Positions 7,077 to 16,240 of a stretch of 64,000 nt of DNA are shown piece after piece. The notes under the pieces were generated by a model that saw nothing but the letters and a program-made list of their open reading frames with translations, did no database searches and was not told the DNA's origin. The DNA comes from Chloroflexota bacterium (lineage in GTDB: Bacteria > Chloroflexota > Anaerolineae > Aggregatilineales > Phototrophicaceae). How positions within the stretch are numbered: the first letter of the stretch is position 1; the number at the start of each line of letters is the position of its first letter. A program made the translations under genes and the position numbers. The DNA is taken from NCBI GenBank assembly GCA_020161935.1, contig JAIUNI010000005.1:340369-404368 (forward strand), written 5' to 3'.

Positions 7077-9310
7077 TCGTTTGGCTCCCAATCAAAGCGT
7101 AATTCAAGAGGCAGTTGGTGTTCGCGCACTTCGTCGATTTCGCGGCGGTGCATGAGCGTGGTTTTCACGATCAGTCGTAAGCGTGCGCCATTGTCGATTT
7201 TGACGGCGACGGGCGTGGTGGATGCACCTTTGGCATAACGGGCGGCATTGCGACCGATGTGCTGGAAGGTTTCGAGAGTGAGGCTGGGGGACTGCGGGAA
7301 AAGCTCCAAGTTGTGAAGGGGCGGCTGACCTTTTTTGTGGATGATGGTTGTCCCGCGAGATTGGAGGCCGATGGCGATGCCGCTGCCGCTTAGACGCGAG
7401 CCGACGTAACCAATCGCGCCACAGTCGGCGGTGTGATAAACCTTGATGATACGGGCAAGCATTCCTTCGCTGGCGATGCCTGTCAGAATGGCTTCGAGGA
7501 CGGATTCGTGCGAGAGGCCGTTGATAGTATGCGTGAGGGCTGTACCAAAGGCCGGGCCGACAGCGACGATGACTTCGGCCTGTGTGCCAGCGGCGGCGGG
7601 TTCAAGCTCCGCCAAGCGAGCGAGCGGCTGGCCTGTGTTGCCGTCAATAAATGCCTGTGGTGGTTTGACCTGTGGCAAGTTCTGGATTTCCTGCCAGCGC
7701 TGACCTTCGGGACGGTAGCCGGTACCCGGCCCGCTGTAGTTATTGGGGTCGTTGATGGCGCTGCGTACCTGAAAGTTCTCGTCAAATATGGCGGACGGTT
7801 GGAGATAGTCACCCGCTAACCGTTCACGCCCCATTTGCAGGATGTTGCCCGCTACGTCGTCAAAGCCGGATTTTTCGAGCGCGGCGATGACGGCGAGGAA
7901 GTTGACATCACTGGTGAGGAATTGATCGGCTGCGGCGAGGTCAGGGACAATATCACGCGGGGGCATGTCGTCGCTGCTGTGCGCCACAACGGCTGCTTCG
8001 ACTTCTTCGTCGGTGATAGGCGGGAAACCGAGTTCACGGTAGACAGCTTGGATGGCTTGGGCGGCACGCTGGCGGATGTGGAGAGCCTGATCTTCAGTAA
8101 TCGGTTTGAGGCCGCCATCAATTTGCATATCGCGCTGAAGGACGTTGTAGTCATCAAGGTCGTCGGCATCGAAGTTGCCACCCCCGAAAAGGTTATCCCG
8201 CTTGGGGATGGCGCTGTAGCCGGAGAAGATGAAGTCGGTTCCGGGGATGAACTGGAGCATGAGTTTGGCGGTTTTGCGGATTTCGGAATGCGAAGCCAGC
8301 GCGTCGTTACCGGAAGCGACTTCTAGGCCGAGCATGGCTGCCAGCAAGTTTTCGGCAAGGACAGCGCGAACACCACCGGGAAGCGATTCGGGCAGGGCGA
8401 TGCAGGATATAGAACCGTTTTGCACGCCTTGACTGCCAGCACCCCGCACGACGAGCAAGCAGCGGGCTTCGAGGTAGAGCATCGACCGTTTTTCGGCGTG
8501 ACCCATTAAGGCTTCTGAACCCGTGCCAGAGGTGAAGCGAATTTTGACCCCGCGTGAGGCATAGGCAGAGGCGAGAAAGGCTTTTGACCACGGGGTATCA
8601 TCACCATCAACAAACGTACGCTCCGTGCCGTAGACCGAGAGGGTTTCGGCGTAGGTGGTTAGCCCCTTCATGGCTAAACGGAGGCCAAGCGATTCTTCGA
8701 CCGAGCATTGGGTGAGTACGCCGCCGCGTCCGGTTTGTGTGCCGACCAAAATGGCGAGGGCATTGAAGGGGGCGAAACGGGCAACCCGCACCGTGGTTTC
8801 GACCTCAGCGAACCCACGTAGCGCGGCCTCGGCTGCATCAGCGGCGAGGAGGGCGGGGTGTTCGCGGAAGTTGGTGACATGTGCCTGGTTGGCGGGGATG
8901 CGGCGGATACGCATTTTCGCCATGGCGGTCATCATTTCGAGGACGTTCATGTGCCGCATAATTTCGACCAAGCGAGCGGGGGTGCAGCCGCTGACCAGTC
9001 GTGCAACCTGTTCACGCGGGATGTTGATGTCGGTGAGCATTCGGGCGATTTGCTTCGCGGGCGTGGACATGGCTTCTTCAGCGACAGCCAAGTTAATTGC
9101 ATGGGTGGCGATGAACAGGTCAATCGCGTCAAATTCGTCTCGCTGCCGACCATCCATTTCGACTATCTGACCGTTTTTGAGTTGGAGACTGGCTGGCGGG
9201 TCATAGGGACTATCAGCGACCATTAAACCGGCTTCTGCCCACGGCTCGACAAAGGTTTCCCTGTTGATATTGCGCCCGGCAAGGGCGGCGAAGCGGCGCG
9301 AACGGTGCAT
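7073..9310 (-). CDS. pduCD: B12-dependent diol/glycerol dehydratase, fused large and medium subunits
   Basis: 745 residues. Residues 1 to about 555 match the large subunit (PduC/DhaB1) along their length. Gln142 and His144 in NQAHVTN equal the Klebsiella active-site pair, followed by APFNALAILVG, GVLTQCSVEESLGL, DGDDTPWSKAFLASAYASRG, SGTGSEALMG and LPGTDF-like IPGTDFIFSGYSAIP. From about 565 the medium subunit (PduD) begins: VAVGPAFG, RLSGSGIAIGLQSRGTT and NLELFPQSPSLTLETF. The enzyme converts 1,2-propanediol to propionaldehyde, or glycerol to 3-hydroxypropionaldehyde, by adenosylcobalamin radical chemistry. In classic operons these are separate genes; here they are joined. AAGGAA lies six bases before the ATG. 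No microcompartment shell gene is nearby. Confidence 0.93.
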   Translation of the reverse strand: MHRSRRFAALAGRNINRETFVEPWAEAGLMVADSPYDPPASLQLKNGQIVEMDGRQRDEFDAIDLFIATHAINLAVAEEAMSTPAKQIARMLTDINIPREQVARLVSGCTPARLVEIMRHMNVLEMMTAMAKMRIRRIPANQAHVTNFREHPALLAADAAEAALRGFAEVETTVRVARFAPFNALAILVGTQTGRGGVLTQCSVEESLGLRLAMKGLTTYAETLSVYGTERTFVDGDDTPWSKAFLASAYASRGVKIRFTSGTGSEALMGHAEKRSMLYLEARCLLVVRGAGSQGVQNGSISCIALPESLPGGVRAVLAENLLAAMLGLEVASGNDALASHSEIRKTAKLMLQFIPGTDFIFSGYSAIPKRDNLFGGGNFDADDLDDYNVLQRDMQIDGGLKPITEDQALHIRQRAAQAIQAVYRELGFPPITDEEVEAAVVAHSSDDMPPRDIVPDLAAADQFLTSDVNFLAVIAALEKSGFDDVAGNILQMGRERLAGDYLQPSAIFDENFQVRSAINDPNNYSGPGTGYRPEGQRWQEIQNLPQVKPPQAFIDGNTGQPLARLAELEPAAAGTQAEVIVAVGPAFGTALTHTINGLSHESVLEAILTGIASEGMLARIIKVYHTADCGAIGYVGSRLSGSGIAIGLQSRGTTIIHKKGQPPLHNLELFPQSPSLTLETFQHIGRNAARYAKGASTTPVAVKIDNGARLRLIVKTTLMHRREIDEVREHQLPLELRFDWEPNE

Positions 9311-9527
9311 GATGTTTCCTTAAACGCGATCTGTTTTTACTGTGTCGTTGGCCTATTGTACGCCAAATGCTCTCTTTTGCCTCTAATGCTTAGTTCAGCG
9401 TTTCAATGTAAGGTGGAGCGGCATGACCCCCCAAATTGTGGGGTTTCTGTTCGCATAAATGTTCTAGTATATTGAACAGTATGCGGTGCAGTTTGTAACT
9501 ACTTTATCAACCAAAAGTGAATAATGT
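9311..9527. other. divergent control region between diol dehydratase and SWIM-MoxR-VWA operons
   Basis: 217 bases without a gene. It holds a GC hairpin CCCC(N7)GGGG followed by TTT (9429-9446), and an inverted repeat TGTTC-N9-GAACA (9460-9478) about 50 bases before the SWIM gene. It must contain the promoters of both divergent operons, but I cannot place convincing -35/-10 pairs. Confidence 0.45.
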
Positions 9528-10835
9528 ATGCCCACTTGGAATGAGACCTTTGTTCAGACTTTGGTTACTGACAGCGGTACGATGCGGGATGGAGAGAAGC
9601 TCGCGCGGTCAGGTGCCTATTCGGGGACAGGCTGTGATGCACGATCAGCATGGGGGTTAGCAAAGGGCAGCGGCAAGTCGCCGTATCAGGTTAGCATTGA
9701 TTTGAACGACGCGGCTACCAAATGCTCTTGCCCAAGCCGGAAGTTCCCATGCAAACATGCTGTAGGTTTGATGTTGTTATTGGCGCGTGACAATGTGCCG
9801 ACAGGCGCAACTCCGCCGACGTGGACAAGCACATGGCTCGATGGGCGGGAACGCAAGCGGGAAAGTACGCCAGCGCCCACTAAAGCACCGGACGCGGCGG
9901 CACAGGCCAAGCGCGAAGCGGCGCGCTTGGCGAAGGTTACCGATGGGGTTGGTGAACTCCGTTTATTTCTTGAAGATTTGGTGCGGCAGGGGTTGAGTCA
10001 TCCTGCTGTGAAAAGTTATGGGTTTTGGGATCGTATCGCGGCGCGGATGGTGGACAGCCAAATGCAGCCGATTGGGCGGCGACTGCGAGCTTTAGGCGGC
10101 GCACCATTCCAGAAAAAAGCAAATTGGGCGGGATTGGTCGCGGACGAGGTGGGGCGTTTATACGCGCTCACGGAAGCCTATCAGCGGCTGGATACGCTGC
10201 CTGAACTGCTGGCCTATGATGTACGGGCGGCGCTGGGATTTAACCTGAAGCAAGAAGATGTGCTGGCGCTCGGCACAAGCGTGGCTGACCGCTGGCAAGT
10301 TTTGGGCGTTCAAATCGAACAGGTTGAGCAGCTACAGGAACGGCGAATGTGGCTGTATGGCGAGCAGACGGGGCAGTACGCGCTCATTCTGGACTTCGCC
10401 CACCGCAGCCGACCGTTCGATGCGGTGTACCCACCCGCACATTGGTTTAGCGGCGAGATAGTTTATTACCCCAGTGCCTATCCTCAGCGGGCTGTTGTCA
10501 AAAGTATAGACAGCGGCTATACCCCTATTCCCTATTCGTCGCTCAATCTTTCAGGAACGGTTGAGGATATTTTGAACGGGTACGCGGATGCGCTGGCGGT
10601 CAATCCGTTTGTGCAATATGTTCCGGCTGGATTGCAGGATGGCTGGGTAACTCGCAGCGATTTGATTGATAACGTGGGTAAGCAGCTCCCGCTGGCACAC
10701 GGCGCACAGCCGCAGTGGTTGAATGCTGTTATGGGCGGTAGCCGACTGCCGATTTTTGGCGAGTGGGACGGCAGTGCATTCTTAGTCGCGGGATTGTTTA
10801 CTGCCGAGGGCTGGCTGCCATTGGGGGATGCATGA
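9528..10835 (+). CDS. SWIM zinc-finger protein, first gene of MoxR/VWA operon
   Basis: 435 residues. A SWIM finger (CxCx(n)CxH) is formed by Cys66, Cys68, Cys75 and His77 in CSCPSRKFPCKHAVGL. Upstream, the ARSGAYSGTGCDARSAWGLAKGSG region is typical of SWIM proteins of this operon type. A linker rich in Ala/Pro/Thr (about 110-135) leads to a long helical C-terminal part of unknown fold. SWIM fingers bind DNA or proteins. The protein opens a five-gene run in which each next gene overlaps the previous by 4 or 8 bases. It corresponds, from memory, to E. coli yehQ-type genes that travel with yehL, yehM and yehP. Confidence 0.85.
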   Translation: MPTWNETFVQTLVTDSGTMRDGEKLARSGAYSGTGCDARSAWGLAKGSGKSPYQVSIDLNDAATKCSCPSRKFPCKHAVGLMLLLARDNVPTGATPPTWTSTWLDGRERKRESTPAPTKAPDAAAQAKREAARLAKVTDGVGELRLFLEDLVRQGLSHPAVKSYGFWDRIAARMVDSQMQPIGRRLRALGGAPFQKKANWAGLVADEVGRLYALTEAYQRLDTLPELLAYDVRAALGFNLKQEDVLALGTSVADRWQVLGVQIEQVEQLQERRMWLYGEQTGQYALILDFAHRSRPFDAVYPPAHWFSGEIVYYPSAYPQRAVVKSIDSGYTPIPYSSLNLSGTVEDILNGYADALAVNPFVQYVPAGLQDGWVTRSDLIDNVGKQLPLAHGAQPQWLNAVMGGSRLPIFGEWDGSAFLVAGLFTAEGWLPLGDA

Positions 10836-11401
10836 ACACATGGGCTGAGTTGATTGACCAAGTGATGCTCGGTACGCAAGGGGCGGCAAGCCCTAGCGGC
10901 GAGTGGGCATCGCACACACCTGAACAAGCCTTACTCAAACAGATTGCTCTGGCAGGCGCGGCACGGCGGGGTGGCTATGTGGCACCGGCTGTTCGGTCGC
11001 TGCCAGAACTGAACCCTGCGCCGCCGGAAGTATTACCTGCCTGCTCGGTCATCGCGGTCGATTGGCTGCGGAAAATGGAACGCACGTCGTATGCCCGCGA
11101 GTTGATACGCGATTGGGGCATTTTCATGATCGGGCGGCGGAAACGTGTGCCGCATACATCGCTGCCATCGGTACTCGGCATCATCAATAAACATGAGCAG
11201 TGGATTCCCTATTTGCTGCCGGTTATTGGTGAGCGCGGACGATGGATGATTGAAAACAGCGAGGGTTACGCGGAACTGCGGAAGCCTGAATTATGGTCAA
11301 TGGAGGAGATGCCAGAACTCAAAGCTGCTGAAATTGCCGAGGATAATAAACTGCTGATTGATCTACGTAAACAAATGATGGAAGGACTTGCCCATGAGTG
11401 A
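10832..11401 (+). CDS. DUF5691-like operon protein
   Basis: 189 residues from the ATG at 10832, which overlaps the SWIM stop as ATGA. Upstream in-frame codons have no start support. The start MNTWAELIDQVMLGT, then LLKQIALAGAARRGGY, resembles the N-terminal part of the DUF5691 family that accompanies SWIM/MoxR/VWA genes. The usual DUF5691 protein is longer, so this is a short version, or the remainder is contributed by the SWIM protein's C-terminal half. Mostly helical, no catalytic motif seen. Its fixed place between the SWIM and MoxR genes suggests a structural or adaptor role in the same complex. Confidence 0.65.
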   Translation: MNTWAELIDQVMLGTQGAASPSGEWASHTPEQALLKQIALAGAARRGGYVAPAVRSLPELNPAPPEVLPACSVIAVDWLRKMERTSYARELIRDWGIFMIGRRKRVPHTSLPSVLGIINKHEQWIPYLLPVIGERGRWMIENSEGYAELRKPELWSMEEMPELKAAEIAEDNKLLIDLRKQMMEGLAHE

Positions 11402-12476
11402 ACACCTGCGCCAACACGCTGAACAACAATATGCCGAAGAACTTGACGCACTGAAGCAACAGGACAAACGCCCGAAACCGCCGAATTGGGAACTTTCGCC
11501 GTGGGCGGTGGCGACCTACCTGCTGGGTGGCAAGCTGGAAAAAGGGGTGACGATTAGCCCGAAGTATATCGGTGATCGACGGATTATCGAGATCGCGATT
11601 GCCACACTGGCGACTGACCGCGCGTTACTGTTGTTGGGCGTACCCGGTACGGCGAAGTCGTGGGTGAGCGAACATCTGTCGGCGGCGATTTGTGGCGACT
11701 CGACCTTGTTGGTACAGGGAACGGCAGGAACGTCCGAAGAAGCGATGCGCTACGGGTGGAATTACGCGCGGCTGCTGGCGGAAGGGCCATCGAGCGCGGC
11801 GCTGGTCGAAAGCCCCTTAATGCGGGCGATGCAGACCGGACGGATTTGCCGGATCGAGGAACTGACACGTATTCCGGCGGATGTGCAGGATACGCTGATT
11901 ACCGTGCTTTCAGAAAAAACACTGCCGATTGCCGAGATTAATTCGGAAGTTCAAGCCGTGCGCGGGTTTAATATTATTGCGACGGCGAATGACCGTGACC
12001 GCGGCGTGAATGATATGTCGAGCGCGTTAACCCGCCGTTTTAATACGGTTGTGCTGCCGACACCGGCAACGCTCGACGATGAAGTGCAGATCGTGCAGCA
12101 GCGGGCGAGCGCGTTGAGCATGGGGTTGGATATTCCCGCCAAGCTGGATGGGTTGGATGAAATTCGCCGCGTGGTTACGATCTTCCGTGAGCTGCGTGCG
12201 GGGTTAACCGAGGATGGACAAACGAAGCTCAAATCCCCCAGTTCGACGTTGAGTACGGCGGAGGCGATTTCAGTGGTGGTGAACGGTTTGTCGTTGGCTT
12301 CTCATTTTGGCGACGGACGGTTGAGCGCCAGTGATATGGCTTCCGGCATTGTGGGCGCAGTGATTAAGGACCCATCGGCTGACCGGCAAATTTGGTTGGA
12401 GTACCTCGAAACGGTGGCGCGGGAACGCGAGGACTGGTCAGACTTTTATGAGGCTTGCCGGACGGTAACAGGATGA
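11394..12476 (+). CDS. MoxR-family AAA+ ATPase
   Basis: 360 residues from ATG 11394, overlapping the previous stop by eight bases. Walker A is GVPGTAKS with Lys88. The Walker B region is CRIEELTRIP, where the usual DE is IEE. Sensor/arginine region includes ATANDRDRGVNDMSSALTRRFNTV. A lid domain follows to the C-terminus. MoxR ATPases act as chaperones that remodel or insert cofactors into VWA-protein complexes, and the VWA partner is encoded two genes downstream. Length and context match E. coli YehL. Probably forms the hexameric motor of this system. Confidence 0.9.
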   Translation: MSEHLRQHAEQQYAEELDALKQQDKRPKPPNWELSPWAVATYLLGGKLEKGVTISPKYIGDRRIIEIAIATLATDRALLLLGVPGTAKSWVSEHLSAAICGDSTLLVQGTAGTSEEAMRYGWNYARLLAEGPSSAALVESPLMRAMQTGRICRIEELTRIPADVQDTLITVLSEKTLPIAEINSEVQAVRGFNIIATANDRDRGVNDMSSALTRRFNTVVLPTPATLDDEVQIVQQRASALSMGLDIPAKLDGLDEIRRVVTIFRELRAGLTEDGQTKLKSPSSTLSTAEAISVVVNGLSLASHFGDGRLSASDMASGIVGAVIKDPSADRQIWLEYLETVAREREDWSDFYEACRTVTG

Positions 12477-14713
12477 GTGTGCATCTCTTTGGCATACGCC
12501 ATCATGGGATTGGCTCGGCGCGAAGTTTAGTTGCGGCGTTGGAAGCCCTGCAACCGGACTGCCTGCTGGTTGAAGGGCCGCCGGATGCGGATGAGTTGAT
12601 TCCGCTTATCGCGCATGAAGACATGCAGCCGCCTGTATCACTGCTGATTTATGACCCTGAGCAGCCCAAGCGCGCCGTGTGGTATCCGTTCGCAGTGTTT
12701 TCGCCGGAGTGGCAGGCGATACGATATGCCCTAGCGGCGGGTATTCCCGTCCGGTTTATGGACTTGCCACAAAAGCACCGATTGGCGCTTGAAAGTGTAC
12801 AAGACGAAAGCCCTATCGATTTGGAAACGCCCTCGGAAGGCGAAACCGAAACGCTGGCAGCGCCGGAGGAAATCTTACCCTTCGACCCGGTAGGGCAACT
12901 GGCGGCTGCGGCGGGCGAGGCTGATGGTGAAAGCTGGTGGGGGCGGGTGGTTGAGGAGTCTCATAATCCGGTCGAGATATTTGAGGCCATTCATGAAGCG
13001 ATGACCGCGCTGCGGGCGGAATATGTGCCGACAAACGCGGTCATGCAGCGGAATGAGGATTTGCGGGAAGCGTGGATGCGTACCACGATTCGGGTGGCAG
13101 AAAAACAGCACGAACGGGTCGCAGTGGTTTGCGGTGCATGGCATACACCGGCACTGACCGAGCGCAAAGCGACGAAGAGTTCGGACACGGCACTGTTGAA
13201 GGGGCTGCCAAGCACCAAGATGGCGGCTACTTTCGCACCGTGGACGTACAGCCGGCTTGCCATGAGTTCAGGCTATGGCGCGGGGATCGTGTCGCCGGGT
13301 TGGTACCATCACCTATGGGAAACGCCGCCAACCGATGCACCTGCACGCTGGTTGGGGCGGGTGGCTTCGCTGCTGCGTGAGGAAGGTATGTTGGCTTCTA
13401 CCGCGCAGGTGATTGACGGCTTACGGCTTGCCCAGATGTTAGCGGGCATTCGTGGGCGGCACATCAGCTTAGAAGAACTGAACGAGGCGAGTGTAGCTGT
13501 GCTGAGCGCGGGGCGCAGCGAACAGATGAATCTGATCCGCACCCGTTTGATCGTGAGTAACCGGTTGGGGGTTGTGCCAGCGGAAACACCTTCGGTGCCC
13601 ATACGGCGGGATTTGACAACGCTGCAAAAGAAGCTGCGGCTGACCGTTTCCGCTGACCCGATCAACCTCGACCTTGACCTGCGCCAGCCGAATGATCTGG
13701 CACGCAGTCAGCTTTTTCACCGCTTAAATTTGCTGAACATCGAGTGGGCGGTGAGTAACCACGGCGGGGTGCGGAGCAAAGGAACCTTCCACGAGTTTTG
13801 GACGCTGACGTGGCTGCCGGAAGAAGATATTCGGTTGATCGAAGCGAGTATTTGGGGGAACACCGTCGAAAGTGCGGCGGTAGCGTTCGCCCAACACTAC
13901 GCCAACGAAGCCCAACAGTTGCACAAGGTTACACCGCTGCTGAAACAGGCTATCCTGAGCGCCCTGCCTGTGGCTGTGGATGCGATTGTTCAGCGGCTGT
14001 ATAACCTCGCCAGCGTGACCCACGATATTAACCAACTGATGGAAGCTGCACCGCCGTTGGTGGAGACGCTCCGATATGGCGACGTTCGCCAAACAGACGC
14101 GGGTTTGATCGCGCCAGTGCTGGAAAGTTTGGTGGTGCGAACGTGCATCGGTTTGTACGCGGCGACGGTGAATATCGACGATGACGCGGCACGAGCGTTG
14201 TATGAGCGCATCATCAGCTTGAACAGTGCTTTGCAATTGGCGCAAGATGAAGCACTGCTGGCTCGATGGCACGAGGCGCTGGCTGGGCTGGCGGAAAGTG
14301 TGGTGACGCATCCGTTGTTGGCTGGCGCGGCAAACCGGCTGTTATTCCGCGTACAGCAGCTTGACGCGGGGGATGCTGCTCACCGGATGCACCGTGCGTT
14401 TTCCGTCGGGAACGCACCCCAATACGGCGCAAATTGGCTAGAAGGATTTCTGACAGGCATGGAACATACACTGCTGAGGGACGAAACGCTTTTTGGCTTG
14501 ATTGATGAATGGGTTGTCCAGTTGTCCGGTGAGCAGTTTGATGACATTCTGCCCCTGCTGCGGCGAACCTTCTCGACATTTGATAAGCCTGCCCGCCGTA
14601 ATTTAGCCGAACGCATCGTGCGGGGCGCACACGAAACTGAGGCCGAACAGATTGACGCGGCACGGGCGGAACGGGTGCTGCCACTTCTCCGGCAGATATT
14701 GGGGGTGTCATGA
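12473..14713 (+). CDS. DUF5682 family protein
   Basis: 746 residues from ATG 12473 (ATGA overlap). The N-terminus MSVHLFGIRHHGIGSARSLVAALEALQPDCLLVEGPPDADELI is diagnostic of DUF5682. It has a ChaN/EreA-like flavour, with the His-His and Glu of RHHG and VEGPP as candidate metal or catalytic residues; VAVVCGAWHTPAL supplies another His near residue 223. The C-terminal half is helical and repeat-like. E. coli YehM (about 760 residues) has the same position beside a MoxR gene. Biochemical activity is unknown to me; a hydrolase-like domain followed by a helical scaffold is inferred. Confidence 0.85.
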   Translation: MSVHLFGIRHHGIGSARSLVAALEALQPDCLLVEGPPDADELIPLIAHEDMQPPVSLLIYDPEQPKRAVWYPFAVFSPEWQAIRYALAAGIPVRFMDLPQKHRLALESVQDESPIDLETPSEGETETLAAPEEILPFDPVGQLAAAAGEADGESWWGRVVEESHNPVEIFEAIHEAMTALRAEYVPTNAVMQRNEDLREAWMRTTIRVAEKQHERVAVVCGAWHTPALTERKATKSSDTALLKGLPSTKMAATFAPWTYSRLAMSSGYGAGIVSPGWYHHLWETPPTDAPARWLGRVASLLREEGMLASTAQVIDGLRLAQMLAGIRGRHISLEELNEASVAVLSAGRSEQMNLIRTRLIVSNRLGVVPAETPSVPIRRDLTTLQKKLRLTVSADPINLDLDLRQPNDLARSQLFHRLNLLNIEWAVSNHGGVRSKGTFHEFWTLTWLPEEDIRLIEASIWGNTVESAAVAFAQHYANEAQQLHKVTPLLKQAILSALPVAVDAIVQRLYNLASVTHDINQLMEAAPPLVETLRYGDVRQTDAGLIAPVLESLVVRTCIGLYAATVNIDDDAARALYERIISLNSALQLAQDEALLARWHEALAGLAESVVTHPLLAGAANRLLFRVQQLDAGDAAHRMHRAFSVGNAPQYGANWLEGFLTGMEHTLLRDETLFGLIDEWVVQLSGEQFDDILPLLRRTFSTFDKPARRNLAERIVRGAHETEAEQIDAARAERVLPLLRQILGVS

Positions 14714-15870
14714 ACGAGCAAGAACGCTTGCGGCGATGGCGGTTGATTTTGGGCGACGAAGCGAAGGGCATGGGTGTTAAGCTCGGCGTAAACGACCAAG
14801 CGATTGATGGTTGCCTTGATGCGCTGTATGGCGGCAAAGGATTTGGGTCGCCTGATAAAGATCGAAAGCGCGGTGCAGGCATGGAGTCATCGGCACCAAA
14901 CGTTGCGCGGTGGTTGGGGGATATTCGTTCCTACTTCCCGAAGTCGGTTGTGCAAGTGATGCAGAAGGACGCGATTGAACGGTTGGGATTGAAGCAGCTT
15001 TTACTGGAGCCGGAAATCCTCGAAACGGTTGAAGCGGATATGGATTTGGTGACGACGCTGCTTTCCTTGAACCGTGTTGTGCCGGAGAAAACTCGTGCCA
15101 CTGCGCGACAGGTCGTGCGTAAAGTGACGCAAGAACTCGAACGACGGCTGCGGCGGCGTACGGAGCAAGCCGTCATCGGCAGTTTGAACCGCGCCCAGCG
15201 TAATAACCGCCGTCCACGTCACAACGAGATTGACTGGAACCGGACGATTCGGGCGAACCTCAAACATTATCAACCAGCGTATAAGACCATTATTCCCGAA
15301 CGGCGTTTTGGATACGGGCGAAAACAGCAGCGGTTACGCGACATTATCCTGTGCGTTGACCAAAGCGGCTCGATGGCGAGTTCGGTGGTGTATGCCAGCG
15401 TGTTCGGCGCGGTGCTGGCCTCGTTGAAAGCGGTTAGCACGCGCATGATCGTGTTTGATACGGCAGTGGTTGATTTGAGTACGGATTTGCAAGACCCTGT
15501 TGATTTGCTCTTTGGTGTGCAGCTTGGTGGCGGGACGGATATTAACCGTGCATTGGCCTACTGCCAGTCGGTGGTGCGCCGCCCAAATGAAACGATTCTG
15601 GTGTTGATTAGCGACCTTTTTGAGGGTGGAAACCCGCCTGAGATGCTGCAACGGGCGGCGGCGTTGGTGAACAGCGGCGTGCAAATGATCGCGCTGCTGG
15701 CGCTTAACGATCAGGGTGCGCCGGGGCATGATGACAACCACGCGCAAGCCTTCGCGGCGATGGGTATTCCCGCGTTCGCTTGTACACCGGATAAGTTCCC
15801 TGATTTGATGGCTGCGGCGATTGAACGGCGAGACTTGCAAGCATGGGCGGGGCAAAACACCGAAGCGTAA
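14710..15870 (+). CDS. VWA-domain protein, last gene of the MoxR operon
   Basis: 386 residues, ATGA overlap with the DUF5682 gene. The N-terminal 200 residues are helical and basic (ELERRLRRRTEQ). The VWA domain starts near residue 212, with an intact MIDAS: DQSGS (DxSxS), the Thr of GGGTDINRAL and the Asp of LISDLFEGG. A metal-ion-dependent adhesion site that is complete suggests ligand binding that the MoxR ATPase regulates. Corresponds in size and order to E. coli YehP. No membrane segment, so the complex should be cytoplasmic. Confidence 0.9.
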   Translation: MNEQERLRRWRLILGDEAKGMGVKLGVNDQAIDGCLDALYGGKGFGSPDKDRKRGAGMESSAPNVARWLGDIRSYFPKSVVQVMQKDAIERLGLKQLLLEPEILETVEADMDLVTTLLSLNRVVPEKTRATARQVVRKVTQELERRLRRRTEQAVIGSLNRAQRNNRRPRHNEIDWNRTIRANLKHYQPAYKTIIPERRFGYGRKQQRLRDIILCVDQSGSMASSVVYASVFGAVLASLKAVSTRMIVFDTAVVDLSTDLQDPVDLLFGVQLGGGTDINRALAYCQSVVRRPNETILVLISDLFEGGNPPEMLQRAAALVNSGVQMIALLALNDQGAPGHDDNHAQAFAAMGIPAFACTPDKFPDLMAAAIERRDLQAWAGQNTEA

Positions 15871-15919
15871 CAAATTCCCCAATTTCAAGTATGATTACCC
15901 TATAGCAAAGGGTCATTCT

Positions 15920-16189
15920 ATGAAGCTGAACCGCAACAGGGGTAGCAAGCGAAGCATCTGGAGTATCGGGAGCATCCTGTCGATTATGAGCGTCGGCAGT
16001 ATCCTTTCGATTGGGAGCAGTGGCAGTATTTTGAGTATCGTGAGTACTGGCAGCATTCTGTCGATTGGCAGTACGTTTAGCCTTTTGAGTTTATTTTCGA
16101 TGTTTAGTGTTTTATCGGTGTTTGCACGGTTTACGGTAGACAGCTTGGGCATCTGGCGGGCAATCCGACCCACAAAGTCACAGGACTAG
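15920..16189 (+). CDS. small protein with serine at every third residue
   Basis: 89 residues, 49 bases after the VWA stop, with AAAGGG ahead of the ATG. After a basic start (MKLNRNRGSKR), about 19 consecutive triplets Ser-X-X run through residues 12-68: units such as SIW SIG SIL SIM SVG SIL SIG. The second position is mostly Ile/Val/Leu, and the third alternates Gly with Leu/Met/Phe. The tail is ARFTVDSLGIWRAI. Such period-3 or period-6 hydrophobic spacing suggests a beta-solenoid or membrane-inserting beta structure, but the fold is unknown. I do not recognise a named family. The opposite strand is also open but has no ribosome site. Confidence 0.6.
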   Translation: MKLNRNRGSKRSIWSIGSILSIMSVGSILSIGSSGSILSIVSTGSILSIGSTFSLLSLFSMFSVLSVFARFTVDSLGIWRAIRPTKSQD

Positions 16190-16240
16190 GGGACTAGCAT
16201 GAAACGGCGGGGCATATAAATCTCTTAGGGAGTATCGAGC

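Noticed and set aside
9462..9483. 22-base stretch similar (18 of 22) to the minus strand of 42396-42417 before gdhA
   Set aside because: Both lie in promoter regions, but by my rough estimate a match of this quality is expected by chance among all pairs in 64 kb.
15913..16173. Leu/Ile-rich frame opposite the serine-triplet gene
   Set aside because: No ribosome site; the periodic plus-strand repeat explains why this strand stays open.
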